From assembly GCA_025769875.1 (NCBI GenBank), contig JAGFNK010000404.1:1-48290 (forward strand): a stretch of DNA of 48,290 nucleotides, in the 5' to 3' direction. The DNA is from Russula earlei (taxonomy: Eukaryota; Basidiomycota; Agaricomycetes; Russulales; Russulaceae). Both the position numbers and the translations under genes were made by a program. Numbering within the stretch: position 1 is the stretch's first letter; the number at the start of each line of letters is the position of its first letter. Of the stretch, positions 24,258 to 33,538 are shown piece after piece. A model generated the notes under the pieces. The model was not told the origin of the DNA, did no database searches, and was given only the letters and a program-made list of their open reading frames with translations.

Positions 24258-25505
24258 CTAGGCAACATAGGGGATGACAGTGGAGCGACAATGGTGGGTA
24301 TGGAAGTGAATCTGGTCGCGAGGGACTCGACATATCTTTTCGGGTCTGCATCGTCGATGGGGGCTTCTGCAGTAGTCGGCAGTGTGTCCTTGACGATTGC
24401 AGAGGATACAGACGGCGATCTTGGAGCATTCGAAGGTGTCATGTCCTCCGTCTTGGCACCACCCGCATTTATTAGAGAGTCGAGGGGAGAATTGGTACCA
24501 TGGATCTTGGAGAGCCTGTTTGGTGTCCTGATGCTCCTGTTCGGTGAGTTGGGGCATGGTTCCGAATAGGACTCGCGGTTCAAGGCAAGCTTTGGTGTTA
24601 GCTTTGGCCAGTTTGACCTCCGAATCTCTCACTTCCCACATCATGTTGTGGTATCTTTCTCGGGCGGTGACGAGGGAGTTTGCCATCTGTCGTGTTTTTC
24701 TTATGGCAAATCAATAACGACGTACTTCGGCTTCCAATGACAGATCCTGTTCAAATCTGAGTGCTTCGTCTATGGCTTTAGTATGTCTGAGGCCTTCTTT
24801 GAACAAGAAAGCGTCTTTTTGCATAAGGAGAGGGCGAGGGTAAGGGTCGGCTCGAGCTCGAATGGGAATGTGGTGAGTGGGACATCCAGGGCCGTAGGTG
24901 GCTAGGAGGGAAGGGAAACCGTGTGTGAGATTGGGGAGGACGAAGCGAGGGGGAAGCGTGTCTTCTTCGTTTCCTGGATCTGGAATTAGTAACTCTAGTC
25001 CTAGGTCTCCTTCTTCCAATCCTTCTCCAAGTTCTTCTAGCTCTGAGCGTTGTACCTGGTTGATGGTTGGTTTGTAGACAGGAGGTGGTGTCCTTTCGAG
25101 GTTTATCGGGGTGAAGTTTTCTTCAAGCAGGACGACACTTTCAATTTGTTGGACGGTGGGTGTAGTGGTGCGTGGGGGAATTGGAATGGGGTCAGGTGAA
25201 GGAGTGCGAACGTGATAAGATGGGCTGCGGGTCCTCATGGGCGCATCGGTTCCTAGAGTGGGAGATCAATTGCCGAAGGCACGTAGTATCGTAGTGAGGG
25301 AGTCGTCTTCCCATAATTCGCGTGCTTGGACAATCATGGCGGCGTGTTGTGCAGCGCATTGGATAAGCAGCCTGGTATTGATGGTGGCTGCTGTCGAGGG
25401 GGATGGTTCTCGGGATAGTGGTAGGTGAATGAGAGTGGGGGAGTAAGGCGGAGTAGGTATGAGAGTGGCGGAGGAGGCTGTAGGGGAGTTTTGAGTGGAG
25501 GACAT
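24258..25505 (-). pseudogene. Third ORF of the chromovirus, downstream of pol, with two zinc knuckles
   Basis: One reading frame of about 415 codons starts at ATG 25505 (MSSTQNSPTASSATLIPTPP). It is broken only by two TGA codons (25266-25268 and 24711-24713) where CGA gives natural continuations. The first two thirds are Pro/Ser/Glu-rich (TPPPVYKPTINQVQRSELEE) with a charged helix (EALRFEQDLSLEAEVRRY). Near the end come two Cys-His boxes, CGWCQDGGHDTFEC and CILCNRQGHTADYC, like nucleocapsid knuckles. It does not resemble envelope, since no membrane segment is seen. It may be an accessory RNA-binding protein. The family is unknown to me. Confidence 0.6.
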
Positions 25506-25560
25506 GTTTGTTGTATGTGGGTGGAATGGTAAGGAATGATCGTTGGTGGATGATGTTCTT

Positions 25561-28500
25561 TTATACTTGAGGTCGTCCAGCCGAAGCGGAATAATATTCT
25601 TTTAGAAGTTCTGAGGCATTGAGGTCGTGATGATCGACCCATGAGTCATCTGACGTGGGGTATCCTTTCCAGTGTACAAGGTATTGAAGTTTACGTGTAC
25701 GTCCTAGTCTTCTCATGTCTAGAATCGCTTCTATTTCATATTCTTCCTCGTTTTCGACGGTTGGTGGAGGTCGTGTGAAAGGTGTGCCGTATTCCTCCGT
25801 CTCCTTATAGGGAAGAAGTAGGTTGACATGGAAGACGTTGTGTATTTTCATTGATGGCGGAAGTTGCAATTGATATGCAACTTTGGAAATTCTTTTCGTG
25901 ATAGGAAATGGGCCATATCTTTTGGGCATCAACTTGCGTGTTCCTCGTGTTTTGAGGTTCTTCGCTTCTAGCCACACGAGGGTTCCTTCTTCCATTTCTT
26001 TGATGTCAGGTCTTAGGGGTTGTTGTTTACGTTCAAGAAGTTGTTGGGCATCGTGTCTTGCTTCTTCTAATAGTTTTAGGCGATTGGTGGATGAGGGTAC
26101 GTTGTTGTCTTCTAGATTAATGTTGATCTGGGGTTTGAATCCCATAAGGAGTTCATGTGGTGATTTTTGTGACGTTTCATGTTTCCATGAGTTGTGTGCG
26201 TATTCAGCTAGTGGGAGCATTTTCGCCCAAGAATGTGGATGAGTTGTGGTCCAGGGTCTTAGGTACTGTTCTAGCCATGCGTTCATTCTTTCCGTCTGTC
26301 CATCAGTTTGGGGGGGGAATGTGGTAGACATGTTTTGTTTGATGCCTAGATTTTTACATAAGGCTTTGGAGAAGTTTGATGTGAATCGAGGGTCTCTGTC
26401 AGAGATGATTCTTTTGGGGATGCTGAACCAAGGCACGAGGTGTTTCAGATATTCGTGTGCAACACCTGTTCCATCGATCGTTTTGTTGCACGGAATGAAT
26501 TTTGTTGCTTTGGAACATCCTTGGTCGACTATGGTAAGGACGCTGTCGAATCCTTCTGATTTGGGTAGGTCAGTGATAAGGTCCATTGATATGTATTGAA
26601 AGGGGCCTTGTTCAACGTGTGTGTTGAGTGGAAAGGTTGTGGCTTTCTTTCTGGGTATGTTGGTTTTGGACTCCTGGCACTTGGTGCAACCTTTGATGTA
26701 TTGTTCTACGAATTGTCGTAGTCTGGGTCCTTCATAATGTTGTTTGACTAGGTCCCAAGTATTTGCTATTCCAGGGTGTCCTGCAAAGGGGGTGTCATGG
26801 AATTGTCTTAGGATTTCTCGTTGTTTGTCAATTTTGTCTGGTAGGTAAGTTTTTCTTGCAAAGATTTCAGGTGGTAGTAGTGTGGTTTTTTGTTCTCCTA
26901 CCCCCTTGTTAAGGTCTTTGCGACGAGAAAGTGTATCAGCGATGGTGTGTGTGTGTCCAGGGACGTGTTCCATAGTGATGTTAAAGTCTTGCATATATTG
27001 CATCCATCTGGCTTGTTGTCCCGTTAATTTCTGTGGTTCTTTAAAATATGTGAGGTTTTTGTGGTTGGTTCTTATTCTAACTGGTTTATCGGCTCCTAGG
27101 AAGAATGGTCGTCCACTTTTCAGTCCAAAAATCACCACTGCTAATTCTTTGTCGTGGGCATCGTAGTTTCTTTCTGCATCCAGTAATGTTCTGGAATAAT
27201 ATGCGATTGGGTGTAGACCGTCTTCATATTCTTGAGATATGACTGCTCCTACAGCGAATCCTGATGCGTCGGTGTCCATTATAAATTGTTTTGTCCAGTC
27301 TGGGGTGCGGAGTATCGGATAGGATATGCAAGTTTCTTTTAGGATTTGAAAGGCTAGATCCTCCTTTGTTGTCCATTCCCATTGTTTATTCTTTTTTGTT
27401 AGATCATTCAGTGGTCTGGCTTTTATCGAAAAGTTAGGTATAAAATTTCGGTAGAAGTTACAAAATCCTAGGAAACTTCTGACTTCCTTTAATGTTGATG
27501 GTGTTGGCCAGTCTTTGATTCCTTTGACTTTGATGGGGTCCATGGTTATTTTGCCTTCTCCTATGATTACTCCGAGGTATTCCACCTTTGTTTTGTGAAA
27601 TTGACACTTCTCTGGTTTGAGGTAAAGATTGTGCTGCTTTAGTTTGGACAGTATGTGGTTGACCTTGGATGTGTGTTCCGTTTCGTCATTTTTTGTAGCA
27701 ATGATGATGTCGTCCATATAGATCTTTAACCATCCTTGTGCAAGTTCTTCTTGGAAAATGTCGTCCATCATTGTTCGGAAGGTAGCCGGGGAGTTTGTCA
27801 ATCCAAAGAACATTACCGTGGGTTCGAACAGTCCATCGCTGGTCTTGAAGGCTGCTTTCCATTCGTCTCCTTCTTTGATTCGAATGTTGTTGTAGCCCCA
27901 TCTAACGTCAAATTTAGTAAAGAGTTCTTTCCCTGCTAAGGCGTGAATGAGTTCTGGGATCAATGGCAGTGGGTATACATTAGGTATTGTCCATTTGTTT
28001 AAGTTCCTATAGTCCTGTACTGGTCGGAATTTACCATCCTTCTTTTTTATAAGGAAGAATCCACTGGCGTATGGTGAATTAGACCTTCTTATCCATTTAA
28101 GTCGTAAATTTTGTTCAAGGAATTTTCCCTGTTCTTCTTTTTCTTTAGGTGAGAGGGGGTATACTCTGCAATTGATTGTTGTTGGGGCGTCTTGTTTTAA
28201 GTCGATGGCGTGATCCCATTTTCTTGGTCCAGGAAATCTTTCTGATTCTTGTTCCATAAACACCTGTCCGTATTGGTGGTATCGATGAGGGACTATCTCT
28301 TGCCAAGTTTTTGATTTTTCCTGTATTTGTGATTCTGCCAATTGTTGTGCGATGGTGGTTTTGCATAATCGGGTTTGCAGCCATAATTCATCACCCTCTT
28401 CCCAGCCTCTTAGTGTTTTGATCCAAGCTGGAGTTTCTTGGTTTCCCTTGAGAGTGATTCTTCCCATGACGGTTCCTTTAGACCAATTTATTCTTGGGTT

Positions 28501-28872
28501 GGTCGACTCTAGGAATGGATATCCCAGGATGATGTCGTCTTGTCCTATGTCTGCAATCAGGAATTGATGTATATATTTTTGTCCCAGCAGCTTTAATTCC
28601 AATTGGACGGTTTGAGTAATTTTTCCTGAACGATTGAGTGTCCTGTCGACGTTTTTGACGTTCCTAGCCAGAATTAACTCTTTTGTTTGTAAGTGTAGCT
28701 CTTTTGTCGTCTTGGGAGATATGAAGCATTCAGTAGCCCCCCTGTCTATTAGGGCTTTTCTTTCGGCTTTGTTCGATCCAATGTAAATAGTAGTCATCAC
28801 TGATATTGACTTTCTTTGAGACTTGTACATGGGATCAATACCTAAAGCTCGAGCAATCGCCGTTATGCTCAA
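25561..28872 (-). CDS. Chromovirus pol: protease, RT, RNase H, integrase, chromodomain
   Basis: 1103 open codons overlapping the gag stop by a few bases in the -1 frame; there is no ATG at the front, so it is expected as a gag-pol product. Order: protease (ALIDRGATECFI, IILGYPFLESTNPRINW), RT (PVQDYRNLNKWTIPNVYPLP, FDVRWGYNNIRI, active site YMDD), RNase H (DTDASGFAVGAVI), integrase HHCC zinc finger (H...GCTKCQESK) and D,D,E core (MDLITDLPKS, ISDRDPRFTSNF, PQTDGQTERMNAWLEQYL), GPFPITKRI, and a C-terminal chromodomain (EIEAILDMRR...YLVHWKGYPTSDDSWV). Chromodomains target insertion to modified chromatin. The protease has DRG where D-S/T-G is usual, which may inactivate it. Confidence 0.93.
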   Translation of the reverse strand: MSITAIARALGIDPMYKSQRKSISVMTTIYIGSNKAERKALIDRGATECFISPKTTKELHLQTKELILARNVKNVDRTLNRSGKITQTVQLELKLLGQKYIHQFLIADIGQDDIILGYPFLESTNPRINWSKGTVMGRITLKGNQETPAWIKTLRGWEEGDELWLQTRLCKTTIAQQLAESQIQEKSKTWQEIVPHRYHQYGQVFMEQESERFPGPRKWDHAIDLKQDAPTTINCRVYPLSPKEKEEQGKFLEQNLRLKWIRRSNSPYASGFFLIKKKDGKFRPVQDYRNLNKWTIPNVYPLPLIPELIHALAGKELFTKFDVRWGYNNIRIKEGDEWKAAFKTSDGLFEPTVMFFGLTNSPATFRTMMDDIFQEELAQGWLKIYMDDIIIATKNDETEHTSKVNHILSKLKQHNLYLKPEKCQFHKTKVEYLGVIIGEGKITMDPIKVKGIKDWPTPSTLKEVRSFLGFCNFYRNFIPNFSIKARPLNDLTKKNKQWEWTTKEDLAFQILKETCISYPILRTPDWTKQFIMDTDASGFAVGAVISQEYEDGLHPIAYYSRTLLDAERNYDAHDKELAVVIFGLKSGRPFFLGADKPVRIRTNHKNLTYFKEPQKLTGQQARWMQYMQDFNITMEHVPGHTHTIADTLSRRKDLNKGVGEQKTTLLPPEIFARKTYLPDKIDKQREILRQFHDTPFAGHPGIANTWDLVKQHYEGPRLRQFVEQYIKGCTKCQESKTNIPRKKATTFPLNTHVEQGPFQYISMDLITDLPKSEGFDSVLTIVDQGCSKATKFIPCNKTIDGTGVAHEYLKHLVPWFSIPKRIISDRDPRFTSNFSKALCKNLGIKQNMSTTFPPQTDGQTERMNAWLEQYLRPWTTTHPHSWAKMLPLAEYAHNSWKHETSQKSPHELLMGFKPQININLEDNNVPSSTNRLKLLEEARHDAQQLLERKQQPLRPDIKEMEEGTLVWLEAKNLKTRGTRKLMPKRYGPFPITKRISKVAYQLQLPPSMKIHNVFHVNLLLPYKETEEYGTPFTRPPPTVENEEEYEIEAILDMRRLGRTRKLQYLVHWKGYPTSDDSWVDHHDLNASELLKEYYSASAGRPQV

Positions 28873-30573
28873 GTGTCTGAAAAATCCTCTTCTTTGTCCT
28901 CGCTATCTCCCATCAATGCTTTAATGAAGGCCTCTCTCTCTTCTACAGAAAGCGCCTTTGCTGCCTTTGCTGCCTCCGTGACTTTGTCGATGGTGTTTCC
29001 CTCAACTATTTCTACAGTGGAGGATTCGGATGTGATGGTGGTCGTATCGGTGGCGTGTGCGCGAGTTATTTCGCGTTTCGGCTTTGTAGGGCAGTCACAA
29101 GCCAAGTGTCCTCGAAGAGAGCAATGGAAGCACCTTCCTTCCTCTCTGTGTTTCTGTTTCTCAGCTTTGGTGACCGCCTTGCGAGCGGCGCCCGCGCTAG
29201 TGTCCATCGCATTTGGATTGCGTGGTGGGAGTCGCGGTCGTGCGGGTGCGGCGTTGTTTTGATTGTTCCTGCGGTTGGCCCAGGCTGAATTAGCTAGTCG
29301 TCCCCAAGGTCTATTATTTTGAGGTTGGTTGAAATTGCATCCGCGTGTGCTGGAGTGGTCGGATAAGATTGCGCATTTGCGCATCCAGACTCTGTGGTGT
29401 TTCTGTGCTGCTACGACCCAATCTGCGAACGAGGTGGGATCCTCGAGGTCGAGGCAAGACTCGACCAGGGATCGTGGGAGTCCCCAAGCGAAACAGTCGC
29501 ATGACTGTTGGTTCATCGACATCGAGTCCTGCGCGTCTTGCCAGCAGTTGGAATTCAGATATGTAGTCGTCCAGAAGTCCATCTTTCATTTTTAATTCTT
29601 TGAGTTTGTCCTGGGCCTTCTCGCATTCTGCATAGTCGGTAAACGCGCGACGGAACTGTTGTCGAAGTGCTTCCCATGTGGTAAGCCCAAGCGGGATGTT
29701 GGTGGGGTCCTCCTGTACATCTTCAAGCCACTGGTCCATGGCTTCGAGCCATCCTTCGACTTTGGGTCCTTTCATTAGTGACAGAAAATATGCACATTTC
29801 TTGATGGGGTCTCCGGCAATCTTACTATCGTGGTTCATAGACATGAACCTGTTGAACGCGACTAAGAAGGCGTGCGTTCGCACGCGGTCACCGTTGAAAA
29901 ACTCGGGAGGGATTCCCTCGAGTTTTCCGTTGTCGGATCCTCGTGCGTCGCGATCACGGTTGGTGCGTCCAGCGAAGTCGTCGGGGTCTGGGCTCGGGGG
30001 TCAATTTCCACGTCCTCCGAATCCTGCAAATGAGGGACGGAAGGGCACTCATGTTGTTCCAGACGATGCGGGTTGGGGTCTGGTTGACTCGGGTTCAGTG
30101 TTGGTGGCGAAGATATTTGTTGTAGTCGTGGGCTCGAGGTTCATTGGGTCGTCGGCAGGTGGGAGAGGTCCGGGTGTTGGTGCTTGGCTCGGGGCTTTCA
30201 AGCTAGGAATGGGTTCTCCAGAGTTTATTAGTGTAGTGAGGTTAATACCTCTAAGAGGGCTTTGTGCGAGCCTGAAGGCCGGGCGGGCGACGCGCATTGC
30301 TTCCCAAGTGTCGCCGCATCTGGCGATCTCGAACCATAGCCTGTAGATGTGACTGAGGGCTACTTTAGCATTCTTCCAAATGACATAGTAGCCACTCCAA
30401 GGTACACCATCCGTGTGTATGGTGAAGAATTCGACGCCGTCGTCGAATAGGGTTAGAGAGGGAACGTTCTTTTCTTGATCTGGAAGCAGCTCAAATGGAC
30501 ATTTGAGGGCTGCTAGTCCTTCTATAGTTGGTGTGGCAAGTCCTTTGTATCTCCAGTCTCGAACTGTGGTCAT
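28869..30573 (-). pseudogene. Chromovirus gag, with two TGA codons and a +1 frameshift
   Basis: It starts at ATG 30573 (MTTVRDWRYKGLATPTIEGL). The capsid part is FFNGDRVRTHAFLVAFNRFM...YFLSLMKGPKVEGWL...TWEALRQQFRRAFTD...YISEFQLLARRAGLD. A CCHC zinc knuckle follows, CFHCSLRGHLACDC, and it ends EDFSDT at TGA 28869-28871. TGA codons at 30049-30051 and 30001-30003 sit in an otherwise open frame and fit CGA. An extra base near 29480-29486 (run of C) shifts frame between FRLG and LPRSLVESC. Gag forms the virus-like particle. Confidence 0.88.
28880..28886 (-). promoter_or_regulatory. Candidate -1 frameshift site at the gag-pol junction
   Basis: On minus this is GATTTTT, in gag frame GAT TTT TCA, four codons before the gag stop. 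A -1 slip of the UUU codon leads straight into the open pol frame. The second Gypsy element has the same GATTTTT at its gag end (47024-47030). Confidence 0.4.
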
Positions 30574-30634
30574 ATTGAAAGAAATTGATATATTTCTTTT
30601 GTGAGCGTGTGGTTTGGGGTCAGGGGTTCAGAGG

Positions 30635-30646
30635 TAAGCTTGTTCT
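30635..30646 (-). other. Primer-binding site, probably self-priming
   Basis: On minus, AGAACAAGCTTA begins two bases inside the 5' LTR end. It is exactly complementary to TAAGCTTGTTCT in the LTR (30911-30922 on plus reads AGAACAAGCTTA), where the transcript should start. There is no TGG that would suggest a tRNA 3' end. Confidence 0.6.
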
Positions 30647-30908
30647 AATGTCACCGACTGGGGGCGGTGTCGCTGACAAATTGTTTCATGCGTGAGACGT
30701 GCGCACTGAGTCGAGCAAGACGACGAGTTCTCGTGAAGGTCAGGGATCTCGGTGACAACACAGCGAAGGCTAGTGTGTACCGCGGAGAGGAAATATGACA
30801 GAAGAGTCTTCGTGTTCGAAGACTTTGAGAGTAGAGAGAGTTTCTGAGTCGATTGCTTGATTCCCTGCAAGCCTACAGTCCCGAAGCTAGAATCCAGTGA
30901 TATTCACA

Positions 30909-30935
30909 AGAGAACAAGCTTAGGGCTTGTTCTCT
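30909..30935 (-). other. 11-bp hairpin at the predicted mRNA 5' end
   Basis: AGAGAACAAGC (30909-30919) and GCTTGTTCTCT (30925-30935) form a perfect stem with a 5-base loop. It is present in both LTRs. One arm holds the sequence complementary to the primer-binding site. Confidence 0.7.
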
Positions 30936-30947
30936 GTTACTGACAGG

Positions 30948-30955
30948 TTTATATA
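30948..30955 (-). promoter_or_regulatory. TATA box in the chromovirus LTR
   Basis: TATATAAA on minus. The self-complementary TAAGCTTGTTCT sequence starts about 33 bases downstream, near the predicted transcription start. Confidence 0.6.
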
Positions 30956-31144
30956 GACACTATGTCCTATATCAAATAGCAGACATGAGGTAACAATGAG
31001 ACAATTGAGACTGGAACACGCTGGAAAGTGATGGTACATGTGAGGTCAAGTGAGTCATATAAACGCGCAGGAATCATGAGGCTGTCCAGGTAGGCTTGTC
31101 CGGTTGCCGGTTTGGTCTGAGGGACCGGTACTTGTGACAAGTTG

Positions 31145-31606
31145 TGTGGGGTGGGAGACAGAAGAAGATGATGTTGTGCTCTCAGGCAAGGTTGATGAGC
31201 TTGAGCTTCTCATGTGAACCATGGCCATCATAGATGAGAAGGATAGGTTTGTTGGAAGTGTTTCATGCAGTTGCTTGAGGAATAAATGAATTTTGAACCA
31301 CTCTTTACAGAGAAGGTCATCTGTCCAGCCATTTTCAGACATAGGAATGCTAGATATGACTTAATTAGCTTCCTCAAAGACAAAGGACAATTCAACTCAC
31401 CCAATGCCAGGGTCAACCTCAAACCATTCTCATGCAAATTCTTTCCCTGAAAAGACAAACCCTGGAAGCAGGTGGTTACCATCTGCACAAACACACTCAA
31501 TGATTGTAATGAGCTTGAGATTCCCACTATGCGCTCTACTCATCCATGTTGTATACAGTTTCAATTGGAATTTCATACTTATGAATGATCTCCAGGAGAA
31601 GGTCAA
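31145..31606 (-). pseudogene. pogo transposase, catalytic core
   Basis: The readable pieces are IIHKYEIPIETVYNMDE (first catalytic D), LKLITIIECVCADG, WFEVDPGIG, ENGWTDDLLCKEWF, KPILLIYDGHGSHEKLKLI (second D) and IIFFCLPPHTT at the chromovirus junction. In-frame stops lie at 31430-31432, 31397-31399, 31263-31265 and 31182-31184 (all TGA at Arg-like positions) and at 31361-31363 (TAA). A one-base loss in an A run shifts frame near 31288. A segment after YNMDE is scrambled or deleted. Confidence 0.75.
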
Positions 31607-32073
31607 TGTCAGGACTCACTGTTGAACAATCCAGTTCAAGAGTGAGATAGGAGCTTGGAGACAAGTCAACTGAGTTCTAGGACAAAGTTGGCAAAGAGCA
31701 CTGTCCAAACAAGTAACAAGTACCAGAGAGGGACTGGTACCAGTTATGAGAGGTGATCATGGAAAGAGAGAGCCAGAGTGTACTAGATAAGGCAGTCCTA
31801 AAGGAGTACCTTTGGAAATGGAGTGCCACAAATCAAATGGACAGTCTGAAGACTGTCTGCTACTTTATTGAGTGCTTATATACTACAAGAGAACTGCTAA
31901 ATAGGGAACAAGTCATAACCTTGTTATCAAGCACAATGGATGGATGAGTAAGAAGTCAGGGTATGCTTACTGAGCATGCTCAGTCATGCTCAGTAAGCTA
32001 CTGAGTAAGAAGGCTCATACTGATGAGTAAGAGCCTTTACTGTCCACATGTTCACTGCTTTAGTACATGTGCA
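31607..32073 (+). repeat. A unit, copy 1
   Basis: It begins TGTCAGGACTCACTGTTGAAC-like and ends ACATGTGCA. A TATA-like TTATATAC lies near 31878. It holds a 14-bp stem hairpin (31965-31998). Confidence 0.75.
31965..31998. other. 14-bp stem hairpin in A unit 1
   Basis: GCTTACTGAGCATG (31965-31978), loop CTCAGT, CATGCTCAGTAAGC (31985-31998). ACTGAGCATGCTCAGT inside is itself a perfect palindrome. The identical structure is at 32436-32469. Confidence 0.8.
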
Positions 32074-32076
32074 AAA

Positions 32077-32546
32077 TGTCAAGACTCACTGTTGAACTAT
32101 CCAGTTCAAGAGCAAGGGATAAGCTCAAAGACAAGTCAATAAACGTCCAAGATGGCGTGGGCAAGAAGTAGAGCCCAGAGTAGTAACAGATACCAGAGAG
32201 GTATTGTTACTGTGAGAGTCGAGCAGTCACGCAGAGGAGAGGCCAGGATAGTCACAAGGGGACGGTCCTTAAAGGAGTATCCCAGGGATGGAGAGTGCTG
32301 TAAACAAATGGACAGTCTGAGGACTGTCCGCTACTTTATTGAGCACTTATATACTACAAGAGAACTGCTAAATAGGGAACAAGTCATAACCTTGTTATCA
32401 AGCACAATAGAGTGATGAGTAAGAAGTCGGAATGCGCTTACTGAGCATGCTCAGTCATGCTCAGTAAGCTGCTGAGTAAGAAGGCTTCTCTTGATGAGTA
32501 AGAGCTTTCATTGTCCACATGTTCACTGCTTTAGTGCACATGCGAG
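32077..32546 (+). repeat. A unit, copy 2
   Basis: Follows copy 1 after AAA. The promoter-like and 3' parts match copy 1 closely, the 5' part less so. It holds the same hairpin at 32436-32469. Confidence 0.75.
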
Positions 32547-32550
32547 CACC

Positions 32551-33040
32551 TGATTCATTTTCTGTTTAGTTAGTTTAGGGCCAGTCATTTGAGGACTTGT
32601 AGTTTGGTTAGGGAATAGTGCTATCTTATAAGGCCCTTATATAGTTCTATTAGGGTCCTTAGAGTCAACCCTAATACTTCTATTAAGGTCCTTAGTATTG
32701 CCTTTATAGTTCATTCTATAGTTATTAGAGTTGGTCTAATAACGTGTTGTAGGGCCTTTGATACTAGGTTAGTGCCTATTGTAGAGCTCCTAGAGTCGTT
32801 CCAAAGGGTCCTTAGTAAGGCCCTAATACTGTCCTTTGTTGCTAGAAGGGTTGCCTTTAAGTGAGGCTTGCTGTATGTCGATTGTGCCGAGAATCGCTCG
32901 CGCAACAATGCGTGCACGATATTGTGGACACCTCTACTCACCCCTTTTGCTCGTGTGAACAGGGTGACACCATAGAGGCTGGGTTTCCTCCTATAAGGAA
33001 GGGTCCTTCAAGGGCCCTCTCCGGAGAATGGTTCACGACA
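32551..33040 (-). repeat. B unit, copy 1
   Basis: On plus it starts TGATTCATTT and ends GTTCACGACA; read on minus it is TGTCGTGAACC...AATCA, LTR-like. It is rich in CTTATAAGG and TTAGGGTCC type motifs. A 9-base spacer separates it from copy 2. Confidence 0.7.
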
Positions 33041-33049
33041 CAAAACACC

Positions 33050-33538
33050 TGATTCATTTACTGTTAGTTAGTTTAGGGCCGGTCATTTGAGGACTTGTAG
33101 TTTGGTTCAAGGAATAGAGTTGCTTATAAGGCCCCTTATATAGTTCTATTAGGGTCCTTAGAGTCGACCCTAATACCTCTATTAAGGTCCTTAATATTGC
33201 TTTATAGTTCATTCTAAGGTTATTAGAGTTAGTCTAATAACATGTCGTAGGGCCTTTAGTGTCTTGTTAGTGCCTCTTATAGAGCACTTAGAGTTGTGCT
33301 AGAGAGTCCTTTGAGAGGCTATAATACTGTCCTTTATTGCTAAAAGGGTTGCCACCAAGTGGGGCTTGCTGTGTGTCAATTGTGCTGAGAATTGCTTGCA
33401 TGACAATGCATGCACAATATTGTGGACACCTCTACTCACCCCTTTTGTCTGTGTGAACAGGGTGGCACCATAGAGGCTGGGTTTCCTCTAATAAGGAAGG
33501 GTCCTTCAAGGGCCCTCTCTGGGAAATGGTTCATGACA
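33050..33538 (-). repeat. B unit, copy 2
   Basis: The second tandem copy, ending GTTCATGACA at the GTCAA duplication. Many differences from copy 1 are C/T or G/A changes. Confidence 0.7.

Larger units (their letters stand above)
23748..31139 (-). mobile_element. Full-length Ty3/Gypsy chromovirus with identical target-site duplications
   Basis: A 7392-bp element with two LTRs (492 and 491 bp), both TGTCAC...GTGACA, flanked by AGTTG at 23743-23747 and 31140-31144. In coding order on minus: 5' LTR, primer-binding site, gag, pol (PR-RT-RNaseH-IN-chromodomain), a third ORF, polypurine tract, 3' LTR. Removing it and one AGTTG restores the frame CLPPHTTHKLQPLD of the host transposase. pol is open over 1103 codons, but gag and ORF3 carry nonsense codons, so this copy is probably defective. 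Confidence 0.93.
30649..31139 (-). repeat. Chromovirus 5' LTR
   Basis: 491 bp, TGTCAC...GTGACA, carrying the promoter for the element. It is about 97% identical to the 3' LTR, with all substitutions at CpG-type sites. Confidence 0.93.
31607..33538. mobile_element. 1.9 kb LTR-like element with A-A-B-B internal duplication
   Basis: It starts TGTCA and ends TGACA, and is flanked by GTCAA at 31602-31606 and 33539-33543. It interrupts the pogo transposase between HFD and LLLEIIHKYEIP. Inside are two tandem A units (~470 bp) and two tandem B units (~490 bp), unrelated to each other. There is no coding region. It may be an unusual long solo LTR or a non-autonomous retroelement. Confidence 0.7.

Noticed and set aside
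24258..25505. Envelope gene after pol
   Set aside because: No signal peptide or membrane span; zinc knuckles point to nucleic-acid binding.
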